Assembly (NCBI GenBank): GCA_023014485.1
Contig: JAJOZX010012274.1
Span: 44,630-108,629, forward strand
DNA from: Bathynomus jamesi
Lineage: Eukaryota > Arthropoda > Malacostraca > Isopoda > Cirolanidae
Length of the DNA stretch: 64,000 nucleotides
Reading direction: 5' to 3'
The position numbers and the translations under genes are program-made. The notes below the pieces were generated by a model. The model was given only the letters and a program-made list of their open reading frames with translations, had not been told where the DNA came from and made no database searches. Below, in pieces: positions 32,850 to 44,303 of this stretch. Numbering within the stretch: the stretch's first letter is position 1; every line of letters begins with the position of its first letter.

Positions 32850-34149
32850 CCAATGAACTTACAGTTAAAGAGGTACAAACCAAAATGGTAGTCCATTACA
32901 AAGACTAATAGTTTTATATTCAAGACACTCAGACTGTTTGTTTACCATAATCCTATTATAGCTCAAGAATTAAGTATGATCTATAAAAATTAGTGCATTT
33001 ATTTTCCTTGTATTCGCATATTATATTACAGTAACTTAAGAATATAATGAAATAGTATTACTAGAAATCACTGCCATATTATTGGAACTTGAATTATAAG
33101 TAAGCAATAATACACTTGGTGGTCAGTGATAGACTATGTTTACTTTCAAGTTTCGTTATAATCATCCGTATTTGAAATGTTTAATTTGCGTTTTGAAATC
33201 ACTCACATTTAGACAGTTCTGTTTTGACATTCTTCGCTTTAAGCGAGTCTGCCTTGAAACTTTGTCTCATTAACACCATTGTTCCAATTGTTGTGGTTAT
33301 GGAATTTCTTAACCATTCATTTCTTTTATTCAAGAACAAGTTGAACTTTTGAGTCATTTAAGTATTAAATGTTTATATTTTAATAATAACTAATTATTCC
33401 TACATTCATGTCTGAACTAAGTATCTATGGAAGCTGTGGAAAAGGTAATGGTTTAAACGAAGAGTCACGTACTATAACCACAAATGCGCCAAAAAATAGG
33501 TTTCAAAGTTTTTTTATGTTGAAACTCGTAACATGCTTTGTTTTCAATAGATTTAATTAACACAAAATTTATAAGCAAGAAAAAAAATGTGTTCTTTAAT
33601 TTAATGCATATTTCAACAAAGAAAATCTAATGTAAATATTTTTATTAGTTTCTTTAGAACAACACTGTTACCAAAAAAAAAAAAAAAATCCACTATACCA
33701 CATCTTGCGTGAAATTTATTTACATTCATGCAATAACAGGGAGGGTAGTTGGCATAAAAAAAATATGTCAACCTAAGTGCCATGACTTAATTACAACCTC
33801 AAGGTTCACAATACCAGTAGCTACCTATTTAAAAAAAGAAGTTGTCCATCAGGTTAGAAAATACAAAATCTATAAATAAAAAGCAATATAAAAAGCTAGA
33901 AAATGAAAAAAAAAAGTGTTTTTGCTATCTCCACAAACACAGCCTACACCTACAGTGTAAACAATTTAAAATAATGTAGGAAATATGAATTAAAAAAATT
34001 TATTACTTTATGTATCAGTATTTATACATCTCTAAATTTAGTTCCTCTTCAGTAGAGACTTCCTGGACACCTTAGTAAGGAAACTTGGCTAATTGTACAT
34101 TTATAATGTAATTAAAAGAATTATATATATATATATATATGTGAAAATT
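32850..34149. other. No gene seen
   Basis: AT-rich sequence with a poly-A run near 33675. No splice-supported open frame, repeat end or RNA gene is recognised. Confidence 0.4.
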
Positions 34150-34985
34150 ATTTCACGAAAGTAACACGTGAAAAATATTTATGATGAATAAAACCACGAA
34201 GGAAAGGAAACACAAAATGGTACTCAAGCGCTTTCGTCTAATGACATCCTCAGGAACACTGAAGTACATAAAAGGGTTACAGCCTATATATAGGTTACAG
34301 AACAGGACAGTTGTCCAGTGCCCTTTTTGTCCATTTGTCAGAGTTATCCCACTGTATTGATTGGAATAATGCTTCAGTTTTATTCCACTCTAGCAACATT
34401 GTTAATAGAAATATTCTTGAGTCTGCCATTATCCAACTTTCAAATAACTTCAACATAAGCAAAGGTGTTTTTCAACTCGATCCTGTTGTTTTGAATTCCT
34501 TCAAAATAGATTTAGATAAGAAGGGTAGAACGCTAAATCTTTGGTAAACTTGTATGCTACTTTATTAAGTTTTAATTTTCATTTTATTTTTATATACATC
34601 GAAACTTAACCAAAAAAGGCAGTGTGTTAAAACCCAGGCAGATTTCTAGTATAAATTTGTATTTTTATAATTCATTTGATCTTGTGCTAAAAATCAATAT
34701 TTTTTCCTTACAAATCTGTATGCCTCCCTGATAATCCTTTAATTTTTAATTTTTATTTTTACTTCTCCATTTATTGCATATAGATAGATATAGATAGATA
34801 GATATGTATGTATGTATATTATTTATTTTTCTTTTTTTCTTTCTGTAACCTATATATAGGCTATAACCCTTTTATGTACTTCAGTGTTCCTGAGGATGTC
34901 ATTAGATGAAAGTGCTTGAGCACCATTTTGTGTTTCCTTTCCTTCGTGGTTTTATTCATCATATATATATATATATATATATACA
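34150..34985. mobile_element. Penelope-like element fragment with inverted hammerhead repeats
   Basis: Arms 34181-34300 and 34843-34962 (120 bp) are inverted copies differing at a few bases. Each carries a hammerhead-like core: on the plus strand at 34890-34911 CTGAGGATGTCATTAGATGAAAG, with the minus-strand arm at about 34254-34233 reading CGAAAG at the end. (AT)n tracts lie at both outer edges. Between the arms is the tail of a Penelope GIY-YIG endonuclease. Inverted or partially tandem terminal repeats with hammerheads are known for Penelope-like elements. The reverse transcriptase is missing. Confidence 0.72.
34311..34547 (+). pseudogene. C-terminal tail of Penelope endonuclease
   Basis: The frame reads HLSELSHCIDWNNASVLFHS, then NRNILESAIIQLSNNFNIS and FQLDPVVLNSFKIDL to a stop at 34547. 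Penelope-like proteins end with a GIY-YIG nuclease followed by H...HxIDW..A......R..LES..I......N...G...LD; the match in order and spacing is good. The nuclease GIY-YIG box and all of the reverse transcriptase lie upstream of the break and are absent. It is therefore a 3' relic trapped between two terminal repeats. Confidence 0.65.
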
Positions 34986-36256
34986 CAGGGTGTTTGAAAA
35001 CTTTCTGTACAAATTGTAATGGGGGATAGGCAACACCAAGACAAGCCCTTTTCTTCTATAAGTGTATGTCCGCTGACGTCACCATTCAGCGCGAGAGGGC
35101 GCCGCTGCAATTGGCTAAAAGATGAAGTGGGCTAGATTCGCGCTTGCCGCGGGCATTCTTAAATCGGATGCAGTACGCGTAACATGGAGCGCTTCACAAC
35201 TGCTGAGATGGCTGACATGCATATGGTGTATGGGGCTGCCAATGGAAATGGAAGAGCTGCTGTGAGGTTGTACCGACAGCGCTTCCCAAACAGACGTGCG
35301 CCAAACCACCAAACATTTGCGCATTTGCATCAGCAACTGCGAGAAACTGGAACATTCCATGCAAACATGCATGACACTGGTCGAGAGAGAAACATGCGCA
35401 CTCCTGACATGAAAGAAGAAATCCTACGGCGATTTGAGGACAATCCAAGCGCAAGCACGCGAGGTGTTGCACGTATCCTCGGTGTGAACCATGACCTGGT
35501 CTGGAGAGTGTTGCACGAGCAGCAGTTACATCCGTTTCATTGTCAGAGAGTCCAGTCATTACAACCTCGGGATTACCCTCTTCATGTGGAATTCGCATGC
35601 TGGTTTCTGCAGCAGACAGTGGTGCAGCGTAATTTTCCGGCTTATGTGCTGTTCTCAGATGAGGCCTGTTTCACACGTGAGGGTGTGTTTAACATGCACA
35701 ATTCTCACGTGTGGGCGCACGCAAATCCACATGCTACATGGGTGCATGCTCATCAAGAACGGTTCGCCATCAATGTTTGGGCGGGTATCGTCCATGGCAA
35801 GTTGATTGGGCTGTACCTGCTGCCTGCCCGACTCGACGTCAGGAGTGCGCATGTTTCTCTCCCGACCAGTGTCATGCATGTTTGCATGGAATGTTCCAGT
35901 TTCTCGCAGTCGCCGATGCAAATGCGCAAACGTTTGGTGGTTTGGCACACGTCTGTTTGGGAAGCGCTGTCGGTACAACCTCACAGCAGCTCTTCCATTT
36001 CCATTGGCAGCCCCATACACCATATGCATGTCAGCCATCTCAGCAGTCGTGAAGCGCTCCATGTTACGCGTACTACGTCCGATTTAAGAATGCCCGCAGC
36101 AAGCGCGAATCTAGCCCACTTCACCTTTTAGCCAATTGCAGCAGCACCCTCTCGCGTCAAATGGTGATGTCAGCGGACATACACTTATAGACAAAAAGGG
36201 CTTGTCTTGGTGTTGCCTATCCCCCATTACAATTTGTACAGAAAGTTTTCAAACAC

Positions 36257-36260
<4 letters not shown>
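34986..36260. mobile_element. Foldback mariner-like element with ~425-bp inverted arms
   Basis: Both ends read inward CAGGGTGTTTGAAAACTTTC. The left arm (34986 to about 35411) includes the 5' UTR and transposase N-terminus. The right arm (about 35836-36260) is its inverted copy at over 90% identity. The unique middle continues the transposase to about residue 218. The right half of the original element, including the last two catalytic Asp, is replaced by a second 5' end. It sits between (AT)n and (TG)n tracts, which hides any TA duplication. Confidence 0.85.
35184..35835 (+). pseudogene. Truncated DD41D-type mariner-like transposase
   Basis: Starts [20 protein letters not shown] at 35184 and stays open for 315 codons, but only the first 218 or so are transposase; the rest translates the inverted arm. 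The N-terminus has two helix-turn-helix segments (SASTRGVARILGVNHDLVWR). The first catalytic Asp is in [14 protein letters not shown], followed by [12 protein letters not shown] and [20 protein letters not shown]. The sequence stops matching at LPARLDV. The second Asp (in a QDGAP/QQDG box) and third Asp are missing, so no activity is possible. It is related in style to the intact transposase at 51147-52238. Confidence 0.82.
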
Positions 36261-36304
<44 letters not shown>

Positions 36305-36320
36305 CTCACACACACACTGG
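36260..36320. repeat. (TG)n followed by (CA)n microsatellite
   Basis: (TG)n runs to about 36301, then TATACT and (CA)n, forming a palindromic simple repeat at the edge of the foldback. Confidence 0.9.
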
Positions 36321-36921
36321 GCCACAAAAGTAATTATGAATCATAAGTTATAAAATATTTGGAATAAGAATGTATATATAATATGATATTTAATTGTAAT
36401 ATAATAATATTTGATATATTTGACAATAAAACAGGCTAATAAAAGAAAAATACCATAATTATTTGCAAGTAATTTTAATTTTTTTATCGTGTACTGAAGT
36501 ACTGTATTTTGTTTTTTAAATTTAGAAGCAATGTTCCTGTTTATTTTTGAATAACTATTAGATTTGAATAAAAGAAAAATTACTGTAATGCATTAGACTA
36601 TTTTATAATTATTACCAATTTGTATTTTATGTAAGTCATGTTTCGTTTGTTTAAACTTTCTACATTCTAACACATTGTTTACCAAGTACTTTTTGAATTA
36701 TAATTAAGTTTTGTAATTGTCTAACTGACCTGGTCCAATAAATGTGTGTGTATAAAATTTTAACTTTAACACGCATTTTATTTTTACAAAGAATTCCCTA
36801 TATTATTGGTAGCTACTATGCAGCTTCCCCTGGAGATTACCATTAGCTACAGCCCTGGCAAGCATTGCAAACAGAGCTACATTTGCAGCTGCCTTCATTT
36901 TTTTTAAGTTTTGCATTTTTA
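36321..36921. other. No gene seen
   Basis: Very AT-rich; contains an AATAAATGTGTGTG block near 36737 that could be the tail of an old retroelement. No coding signal. Confidence 0.4.
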
Positions 36922-38190
36922 CAGGGGGGAAATCAAAAAAGTTCTTGGCCCCACAATGAAAGACGAGTCAAGTTGATAGTTTATTATTTTTCTACAGTGT
37001 CTCCTTTTAGGGGATATACACTTGATCCAGCATTTCTCCAGCTTCTAGACACTGTTCAAAAAAGTCTTCATTTTGGTCCTCTAACCAAGCATTTACAGCT
37101 GACAAGACTTCATCATCCAAAAATCTGTGTCCACAGAGGTGTTCTTTTAATTTGGGAAACAGATGGAAATCACTGGGAGCTAGGTCGGGCAAATATGGAG
37201 GGTGATCAAGCAATTCAAAGCCCATTTCTCTGATGGCAGCCATTGCAACTGCAGACTCGTGAGCAGGAGCATTGTCCTGGTGAAACAGGACACCTCAACT
37301 GAGTTTCCCTCATTGCTTTTGCTTGCTAGTTTTGTGCAGTTTTCTTATTAGCCATGCATAGTAATCACCCATAATGGTGGCTCCTTTATCAAAGTAGTCA
37401 ATGAGCACAACTCCCTTTGCATCCCAGAAAACAGAGGCCATGACCTTGCCAGTTGATGCTACAACACGAAACTTCTTGGGAGTTGAAGATGGGTGTTTCA
37501 AAGACACGCTTCGTTGTTTTGACTCTGGATCAAAATGATGAATCCATGTTTAATCCATAGTAATAAACCTAGATACAAATTTTTCTGGATCTTGCTGGAA
37601 AAGGTCCAAACATTGTCTTGAAATTTTAACTTAAGTTCTCTTCTGGTTGTCAGTCAACACTTATGGAACACATCTTGCAAACACATTTTTAAGCTTTAAT
37701 TTGTCTGTTAGTTTTGAATGTATGCTGCCAAATGAAATGCACACATTCTCAGCTATAAATCAAACACTAAGTCCGCAATTATTCATGACAAGATCTGACT
37801 TTTTGGACATTTTCTTCAGAAGTTAATGTTAGTGGCCATCCAGACCATTCATCATCTTTGATCAATGTGTTGACCCATTTGAATTCTGCACACCACTTTT
37901 TAATAGTAGAATAAGATTGGGCAGAGTTTCCTAATGTATGCTGTACATCTTCAAAAACGTTTTGGGGAGTCATATTCTTCATAGAGAAATATTTAATGAT
38001 AGCATGTACTTCAAATTTGTCTATTTTCATGAAGTCACATTGCATCCATCCTATAAAACAAAAAATTTTTATTAGCATTTTTACATTTTATACACATATT
38101 TAATAATAGTTGTACTAGATATGGCACAAATTTGATCTCAAAATACGCATTATATCTAGGTCAGGCTGAGAACTTTTTGCTCACCCTTCA
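36922..38190 (-). mobile_element. Mariner element, full length, inactive
   Basis: The left end CAGGGGGGAAATCAAAAAAG and right end (inward) TGAAGGGTGAGCAAAAAGTT are diverged inverted repeats, each with TA outside (36920-36921 and 38191-38192). Length 1269 bp. It is a different mariner subfamily from the one at 15965-17240. Confidence 0.85.
37007..38030 (-). pseudogene. Mariner transposase, several stops
   Basis: The likely start MKIDKFEVHAIIKYFSMKNM is at 38030. The DNA-binding part reads SYSTIKKWCAEFKWVNT and DEWSGWPL; the middle up to about 37560 is broken. The first catalytic site reads MD-stop-TW near 37550: Asp is kept but the following Glu codon became TAA. The open frame resumes with PKKFRVVASTGKVMASVFWD. 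The second Asp is intact in FHQDNAPAH near 37280, and the third in YLPDLAPSDFHLFP. The 34-residue spacing is that of mariner. The normal C-terminus (EQRWAKCI) is replaced by a degraded end. Dead copy. Confidence 0.85.
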
Positions 38191-38192
38191 TA

Positions 38193-38746
38193 TGTATCTT
38201 GACAATAAAAAATTGTGGTCTTAACTTAAAGTCTACCAAAGATGATTAATGTAATTGTAGCTTGTACTGCATGTGAAAGATGTTTCTGATGTATGGTAGG
38301 TCTATAGGTATGAAGTTCATATCATGCCACTGCTATATAATTATATACATGATAATATTAAGAATATATTTGCACCTGATATTTCAATATGTTATAGCTA
38401 TATGTAATTTGATTCAAGAGCATATTTGTACCTGATATTATCAATTATCAGACATTTTTAAAGTTATACATATATTATCAAAGTAAATGAAAAAGACCTA
38501 AAAAATTATTTGCAAACAAAATTATCGACACTAGTATCTAGTTATCAGTATACCAGGTGGTATTCTTCCTTAGTTTGGCCTATTTTTTGTTATAGAAATA
38601 CAGTACAATATTTATACATATAAATAACACACACACATTAATATGAACTCAGTATGACCAACTGATAGATTGCTTTCCCACTCTAGTTTGGCTACATTAA
38701 GTCAATTGGTCTACTGCTTACCGACTGAATAATACTTATATACCAT
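38193..38746. other. No gene seen
   Basis: AT-rich spacer between two DNA elements; nothing recognised. Confidence 0.45.
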
Positions 38747-39372
38747 GACAATACCTGATTTATGAAAGGGTTAGGTTCCTGAAAAACCTTTCATGAATGG
38801 GGAAGATTTTCCCATTGACTCCCATTATAAAAGCTGAAACACATTCCAGCCCCCCAAAAATCCCACCCATAATGTAATAAAGTAATAGTTTCCAGTTTTG
38901 TCTGTAGAGAAATAGCTTTTCTTGCTTTTTTAGGCACTGCACTAGCACTTCCACCTTTAAGCACACATTTGCCAGTCATCTTCACTGTTTTTCGGGTTCT
39001 ACAGCAAAGAAAGACAAGGGAGTAAGGTATCCACACGTTTGAAACACGAGGCACAAACGGGTCAGATGCTACTAAAAGATGCTGTATGAGATAAAACAGC
39101 AAACTCTCCACGCAGTACACTAAACACATAAGACAAATTTGGCGACAAATTAAATGGTGATTAAACATGTAATATACTTATATTTTTACATGAAAAGTGA
39201 TTAGTGAGTGTTAATATCAACTTGAACAAACATCTACTCAGTTTTGAAATTTTTTAAAAAAATTTTCATAACTGTGGGGAAAGCTCTGTAAAATGAGGCT
39301 TGGTACAGAAATTTTTGTTTGTAACTGCGAGTTTTCACAAACAAGGGTTTTGTAAATCAGGATATGCCTGTA
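38747..39372. mobile_element. Probable pogo/Tigger-like non-autonomous element
   Basis: The right end read inward is CAGGCATATCCTGATTTA, flanked by TA. The left side has ATACCTGATTTATGAAAGGG but the extreme tip is altered. Blocks such as GGTTAGGTTCCTGAAAAACC are typical of pogo-type subterminal sequence. An open frame at 39168-38791 has no transposase motif. Confidence 0.5.
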
Positions 39373-39540
39373 TAATATTTATGTACCCAACATCACAAGT
39401 GACCTGTCACTAATCCATTGCTCACCTAACTAAATAGTATTTATCAAAACTACCACCTGATTAGTCACCTGTCTGAATAATATTTATCAAAGTATACCAC
39501 CACATACAGTCACCTGTCAGGTCATGGACCTCACCTGAAG

Positions 39541-41064
39541 AATATCCACCCCCAATGCTACAGGGGGTTGAAAATCACACAACAAAACAAATCGGGATTC
39601 CCTAAGCCTAAGGCCTCATGAAAGTCGAGGCCTTTCACTTTTCAGCTGGCCTCATGGCCAAGGCTGAGGCCTGAAAAATATGGCTGAGGCCAGGCCTTAG
39701 CCCCATGTCTGCCATCAAGCTGCTTCAACAAAAAAAAGCTAACTGTGATGTGTAGTTACTTTGGTCCAACAACTAAGTCTAGGTTTTGAACCAACTGGCC
39801 TAGTTAAATGGCTTCTAATATTTATAATTAAGGTCCATCCAAGGTCAAAAGACTGGGGCCAAGTTGCTTCTAGGTAAAAGGTCTTGTGGCCCAAAATCTA
39901 TAATAGTGATATTTAATGTAACCAAGCTACAACTTATACTAAAAAGTGGTAAAAAGGGCTATGTAGTTTCATGGTCACTTATTTTTTGGGGGGAATACCC
40001 ATGAACCCTAATTGACCAAAAATTGACAATATGAGAAACTATTAACCAACCTGAAACCAGTTAAGTTAGTGTACATCTGACCCAGAAATAAGATTCATAC
40101 TGATCAGCTTCATGTATAAAATTTGTATGTTTCCAACTTTGTCAAAAATCTGGTCATCACAAAGCTACATAGGGCTATTAGCCTAAGTTAATTATATTCT
40201 TTGTACAATGTGTCCACAAATCTTATAACATGAAAAATTGTCACTTTTTATGACTTCCTATAAAAATTACTTTTCCTTTATATATCAGGTCATCCCATAA
40301 GTAATATCCACCCCCAATGCTACAGGGGGTTGAAAATCACACAACAAAACAAATCGGGATTCCCTAAGCCTAAGGCCTCATGAAAGTCGAGGCCTTTCAC
40401 TTTTCAGCTGGCCTCATGGCCAAGGCTGAGGCCTGAAAAATATGGCTGAGGCCAGGCCTTAGCCCCATGTCTGCCATCAAGCTGCTTCAACAAAAAAAAG
40501 CTAACTGTAATGTGTAGTTACTTTGGTCCAACAACTAAGTCTAGGTTTTGAACCAACTGGCCTAGTTAAATGGCTTCTAATATTTATAATTAAGGTCCAT
40601 CCAAGGTCAAAAGACTGGGGCCAAGTTGCTTCTAGGTAAAAGGTCTTGTGGCCCAAAATCTATAATAGTGATATTTAATGTAACCAAGCTACAACTTATA
40701 CTAAAAAGTGGTAAAAAGGGCTATGTAGTTTCATGGTCACTTATTTTTTGGGGGGAATACCCATGAACCCTAATTGACCAAAAATTGACAATATGAGAAA
40801 CTATTAACCAACCTGAAACCAGTTAAGTTAGTGTACATCTGACCCAGAAATAAGATTCATACTGATCAGCTTCATGTATAAAATTTGTATGTTTCCAACT
40901 TTGTCAAAAATCTGGTCATCACAAAGCTACATAGGGCTATTAGCCTAAGTTAATTATATTCTTTGTACAATGTGTCCACAAATCTTATAACATGAAAAAT
41001 TGTCACTTTTTATGACTTCCTATAAAAATTACTTTTCCTTTATATATCAGGTCATCCCATAAGT
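39541..41064. repeat. 762-bp direct tandem duplication
   Basis: 39541-40302 and 40303-41064 are practically identical; the one difference I noticed is G versus A near 39749/40511. Each unit begins AATATCCACCCCCAATGCTA and ends CATCCCATAAGT, where it enters the tip of a mariner inverted repeat. The unit is rich in AGGCC words in its first 170 bp and otherwise AT-rich and non-coding. Near-identity means either a recent event or an assembly artefact. Confidence 0.92.
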
Positions 41065-41910
41065 AATATTGTTTTTTAGATCGGAATTTGAAGGACAAAA
41101 AAAACTCGTCTGAAACTTTTTAATCTAGTATATATTTTCCATCTGAATCAATGATACTCTGCCAATGTCCTACAAGCTTTTCAATGCCATGTTTATAAAA
41201 TTCAGGCAGTTTTGAGGCAAAATATGTACAAAGACTGGTGTGCAGGTCACCTAAAGTAGTATACTGTCCCGTCAAGATAGTTTTGCAGACTCCTGAAGTG
41301 CAGTGTTCAATCGATCCAGTTGCTGACAGTAGACTTGAGCAGTGATTGTTTGGTTGTGCAGTAAGGTTTCAAAGTGTATTTACACCACCTTTATCCCACC
41401 AAACACTAAGCAACACCTTCCGAGGGTGAAGATTTGGTTTTGGCTGTGGTGTCACTGGGTCTCCGGCACAAATCCACTGTCGATGGCGCTTAACATTCTG
41501 GTACAGTATCTACTTTTCATCACCAATCACTAAATGGTGCAAAAATGGATCTTAAAGTTCATAGGAATGAAAAGCTGTGCTAATGTTTACCCACAGCCTC
41601 AGATTGTTGACTGACAATTCATGTGGCACCCATTTCCCTAACTTAAGCACTTTCCTGAGTTGTTGCAAATGTCAATGGATGGTGGACAAGGATGAATTGA
41701 GTTTCTGGGCCAATTCTTCGACAGTTGTTGAACAGTCTTCTTCAAGTGTGGCTAACAGCAGGTCATCATCAAACTCAGCAGGGCATCCAGAGCATGCTGC
41801 ATCTGTCAAACAGCAGTCACCATTCCTAAATTTTTGAAATCATCTTTGACATTTCCTCATGCAGAATATCATTGCCATAAACATCCTGAATGTTTCGCGT
41901 TGCTTCAGTA

Positions 41911-42922
41911 CAGGGTTTCGGAGCTGGAGTCGGTGGAGCCAGTGAATTTTGCTTACCTGGAGCCGGAGCCAGAGCCAGAAACCTTGAAAATACGGCCCCA
42001 TGGTCTGGCTCCGGGCGATATATTGCTACCTAAATTGTTATTTGTTAAATATAGGTTTAGTTGCAAATTATAATTCTTGTAATATATTATGAAAAATGGT
42101 ACCATAGGATTCTTGGATTTTATGGAGGTGTGGGAGTTGCAGGAATAATCTGCAAATTTCCATTTTTTAACCATTAAATTTGGGAAGATTTGTCTTAACA
42201 ACACTTAATTATATAGGTAAAAAAATTTTTATGGCAGTGGAGACCTTAGGTAGGTAGGTACTAACTATTTATCTAAGTAGGTAACTACCTAGATACATAC
42301 CTAGTAAGGTTGGTCCTTCTGACTTGGATTGAACTATTTTTATTTTTAGGTCAATTATCTTGTATTGCTAAATTTCTTTTTTTTTCAGATTCTTTGTAAT
42401 TTGTACTTGATTCTTTAATTATAATTATCAGTCTATGACCCTTCATAATGGATAGAGATTCAATAAAGAAGTCTGATATATTCAAGTATTTTACTGAAAG
42501 TTCAGATAAGAAACACTGTTTGTATTTGTGAAGTTTCTGATGCTTCGGGAAATATTTCAACGTGTGGAACTAAAATTACCAAGCCTCAAAGCAAAAAGCC
42601 TGATGTTCTCACAAGAGCATATAATTTGAAAAGACACTTGAGTCGATTACATCCTGAAATATCAAAAATGATGGAAGAAAAGAAGCAAATGCTTGAGCTT
42701 TCAAGACCCAGTACTTCTGCCAGTTCAAAAACTAAAGCAAACCAGCAAAACATTACTAAATTGGACAATTAGTTATATAAATCTAGATATTTATTTTATA
42801 ATTAACAGAATTTACTATAAAAGAGCCGGAGCCAGAGCCAGAGCCGGAGCTAGACTGTAAAAAATTTCTGCTCCGGAGACGGAGTCGGAGCCAGAAGTTT
42901 TTTTACCGGCTCCGAAACCCTG
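41911..42922. mobile_element. hAT element with 8-bp target duplication
   Basis: Ends are CAGGGTTTCGGAGC and its exact inverse, with CTTCAGTA directly outside both (41903-41910 and 42923-42930). The octamer is mariner sequence that is single in the uninterrupted copy, which proves the insertion. Subterminal GGAGCCGGAGCCAGAGCC-type repeats lie inside each end. The only coding relic is a BED-type finger. It is 1012 bp and non-autonomous. Confidence 0.92.
42448..42772 (+). pseudogene. BED zinc finger, N-terminal relic of a hAT transposase
   Basis: It opens MDRDSIKKSDIFKYFTESSD at 42448. After a one-base shift near 42510 it reads CICEVSDASGNIS, TKPQSKKPDVLTRAYNLKRH and LSRLHPEI, then a Lys/Ser tail to a stop at 42772. 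Cys pairs followed by LKRHLSRLHP with two His match the BED finger found at the N-terminus of hAT transposases, which binds the element ends. All of the catalytic part is deleted. The remaining fragment explains the origin of this element from a full hAT. Confidence 0.7.
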
Positions 42923-42937
42923 CTTCAGTAGCACTAA

Positions 42938-44059
42938 ATAGTGATGGTCAGATTTATCCTAAAAATTAGGAAACCAATGGTTTTAGCATGTTTTGGTGGA
43001 AAAAACACAAAAATTAAGGTGAACCCTATACCAATCAATTTGTGATGCGTGATCTTTACGGGGGCTCTACCACCGTACTCCCGAGACCTAATTATACAAA
43101 TGATAATGTTGTAACATGTTAAGTTATGCACTTTTTTCGTCTTCATCTAGGGCACATGACGAATCAAGATCTCAACACAGCCACAAGCTCTACTAGCGTC
43201 ACCGCACATCCATCATAGACCAAAGCCATTTTCAAATGGAAGTGAATGAACGATAGGGTTGCCAACTCAAAATTTCCTAGATTCATACCCAAAAAGCACT
43301 AAAGTAGCTATATATATTTTTTCATAATTTTCTAACTTCGTTTTTTTCACTATGCGACACATGCAATCAACGTATTTTAATGAGAGAAACAACTTTGTGT
43401 CTATGGTATTTTTCGAAATTTTGCTTAAGTGGTGCCTATATTCTGAACCATTACCAATATCATAACCTAACTAATCATCAAAGGTGTATGGTTGACCTAA
43501 CCAGCCATTCAACTGACCCGAGTTATTTAATTAGGTTTTGTTAAGTTAGGTCAGGTCATTTCTGAAAATTTTAGAAAAAATGGCACATTTCCCAAGGAAA
43601 TGAAGGTCATTTTCAAACAGTACGCATCAAATTACATAAGAAAAACATGTTTTCAATTCATTAGCAAGATGCATGTTAAAACAAATGATTACCATTTTTT
43701 TTTGTATTCCAATAATTTGTCACATTAAATTTTGTGGATGAATTTACAACATTAAACTATAAGATTACTGGTTAGGTTAGATTTAGTTTAGTTCAGTTCA
43801 CTAAAAGCAAAACCACAAAATATTTAATCAAAATAAAATCTTTTTTATTTAAAAAAATGGGGGCTACTTTTCCAAAAAGGTTTTATTATTTTCATTAAAT
43901 ATTTTGCGTAGTAAAATTGCGCAAAATATTTAATCAAAATAAATGAAACCTTTTTGGGAAAGTTTCAAAAATGAGGCCACTAAATAGAAGATACACCCCT
44001 TTTTTCAAAATCTGTCACTTCTACCGAACTACTTTTACTGGAACAGAGCCTATCATAAA
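42938..44059. other. No gene; contains a palindromic AT hairpin
   Basis: A hairpin has arms at about 43877-43911 and 43919-43957 (AAATATTTTGCG / CGCAAAATATTT, plus AAAAGGTTT outer pairs). CTAACC-rich words occur at 43440-43560. No coding signal. Confidence 0.5.
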
Positions 44060-44087
44060 CCTAAGGATAAACTAAGCTATCCTTAGG
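44060..44087. repeat. Short inverted repeat
   Basis: CCTAAGGATA and TATCCTTAGG are separated by 8 bp, just before the LINE 5' region. Confidence 0.7.
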
Positions 44088-44303
44088 TGGTGACTTCAGA
44101 TACATTTGATTCTTTCAAAAGAAGGTTGGATAGTTTGATATCTGCAAGGGACATCTGGTGATAGTGTTTAAGCCCATTTTTATTGCATGAATGGTGCTAG
44201 TTTATTTCATATATATTATGCGCATGTAGGTGATAAATCCCACAGCTCAAACACAAGTGTTGTGGGATATAGGGAGGTAGCATACATAGCCTACCCTACA
44301 AAA

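Larger units (their letters stand above)
41047..42937 (-). mobile_element. Second mariner copy, deleted and interrupted
   Basis: It starts TCAGGTCATCCCATAAGTAA after TA and matches the element at 15965-17240 closely. About 170 bp are missing near 41298 compared with that copy. A hAT element is inserted at 41911-42922. The right end is lost: similarity stops at about 42937 (GCTTCAGTAGCACTA). The transposase relic runs on the minus strand through roughly 41100-41900 with many stops. Confidence 0.88.

Noticed and set aside
35838..36131. C-terminal half of the 315-codon transposase frame
   Set aside because: It is translation of the inverted left arm, not transposase sequence.
36880..36960. Splice acceptor and exon near the mariner left end
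   Set aside because: The TTTTTACAG is the TA plus CAG tip of the mariner inverted repeat.
38791..39168. 125-codon minus-strand frame as a Tigger transposase
   Set aside because: No helix-turn-helix or DDE box can be seen; most likely chance within a non-autonomous element.
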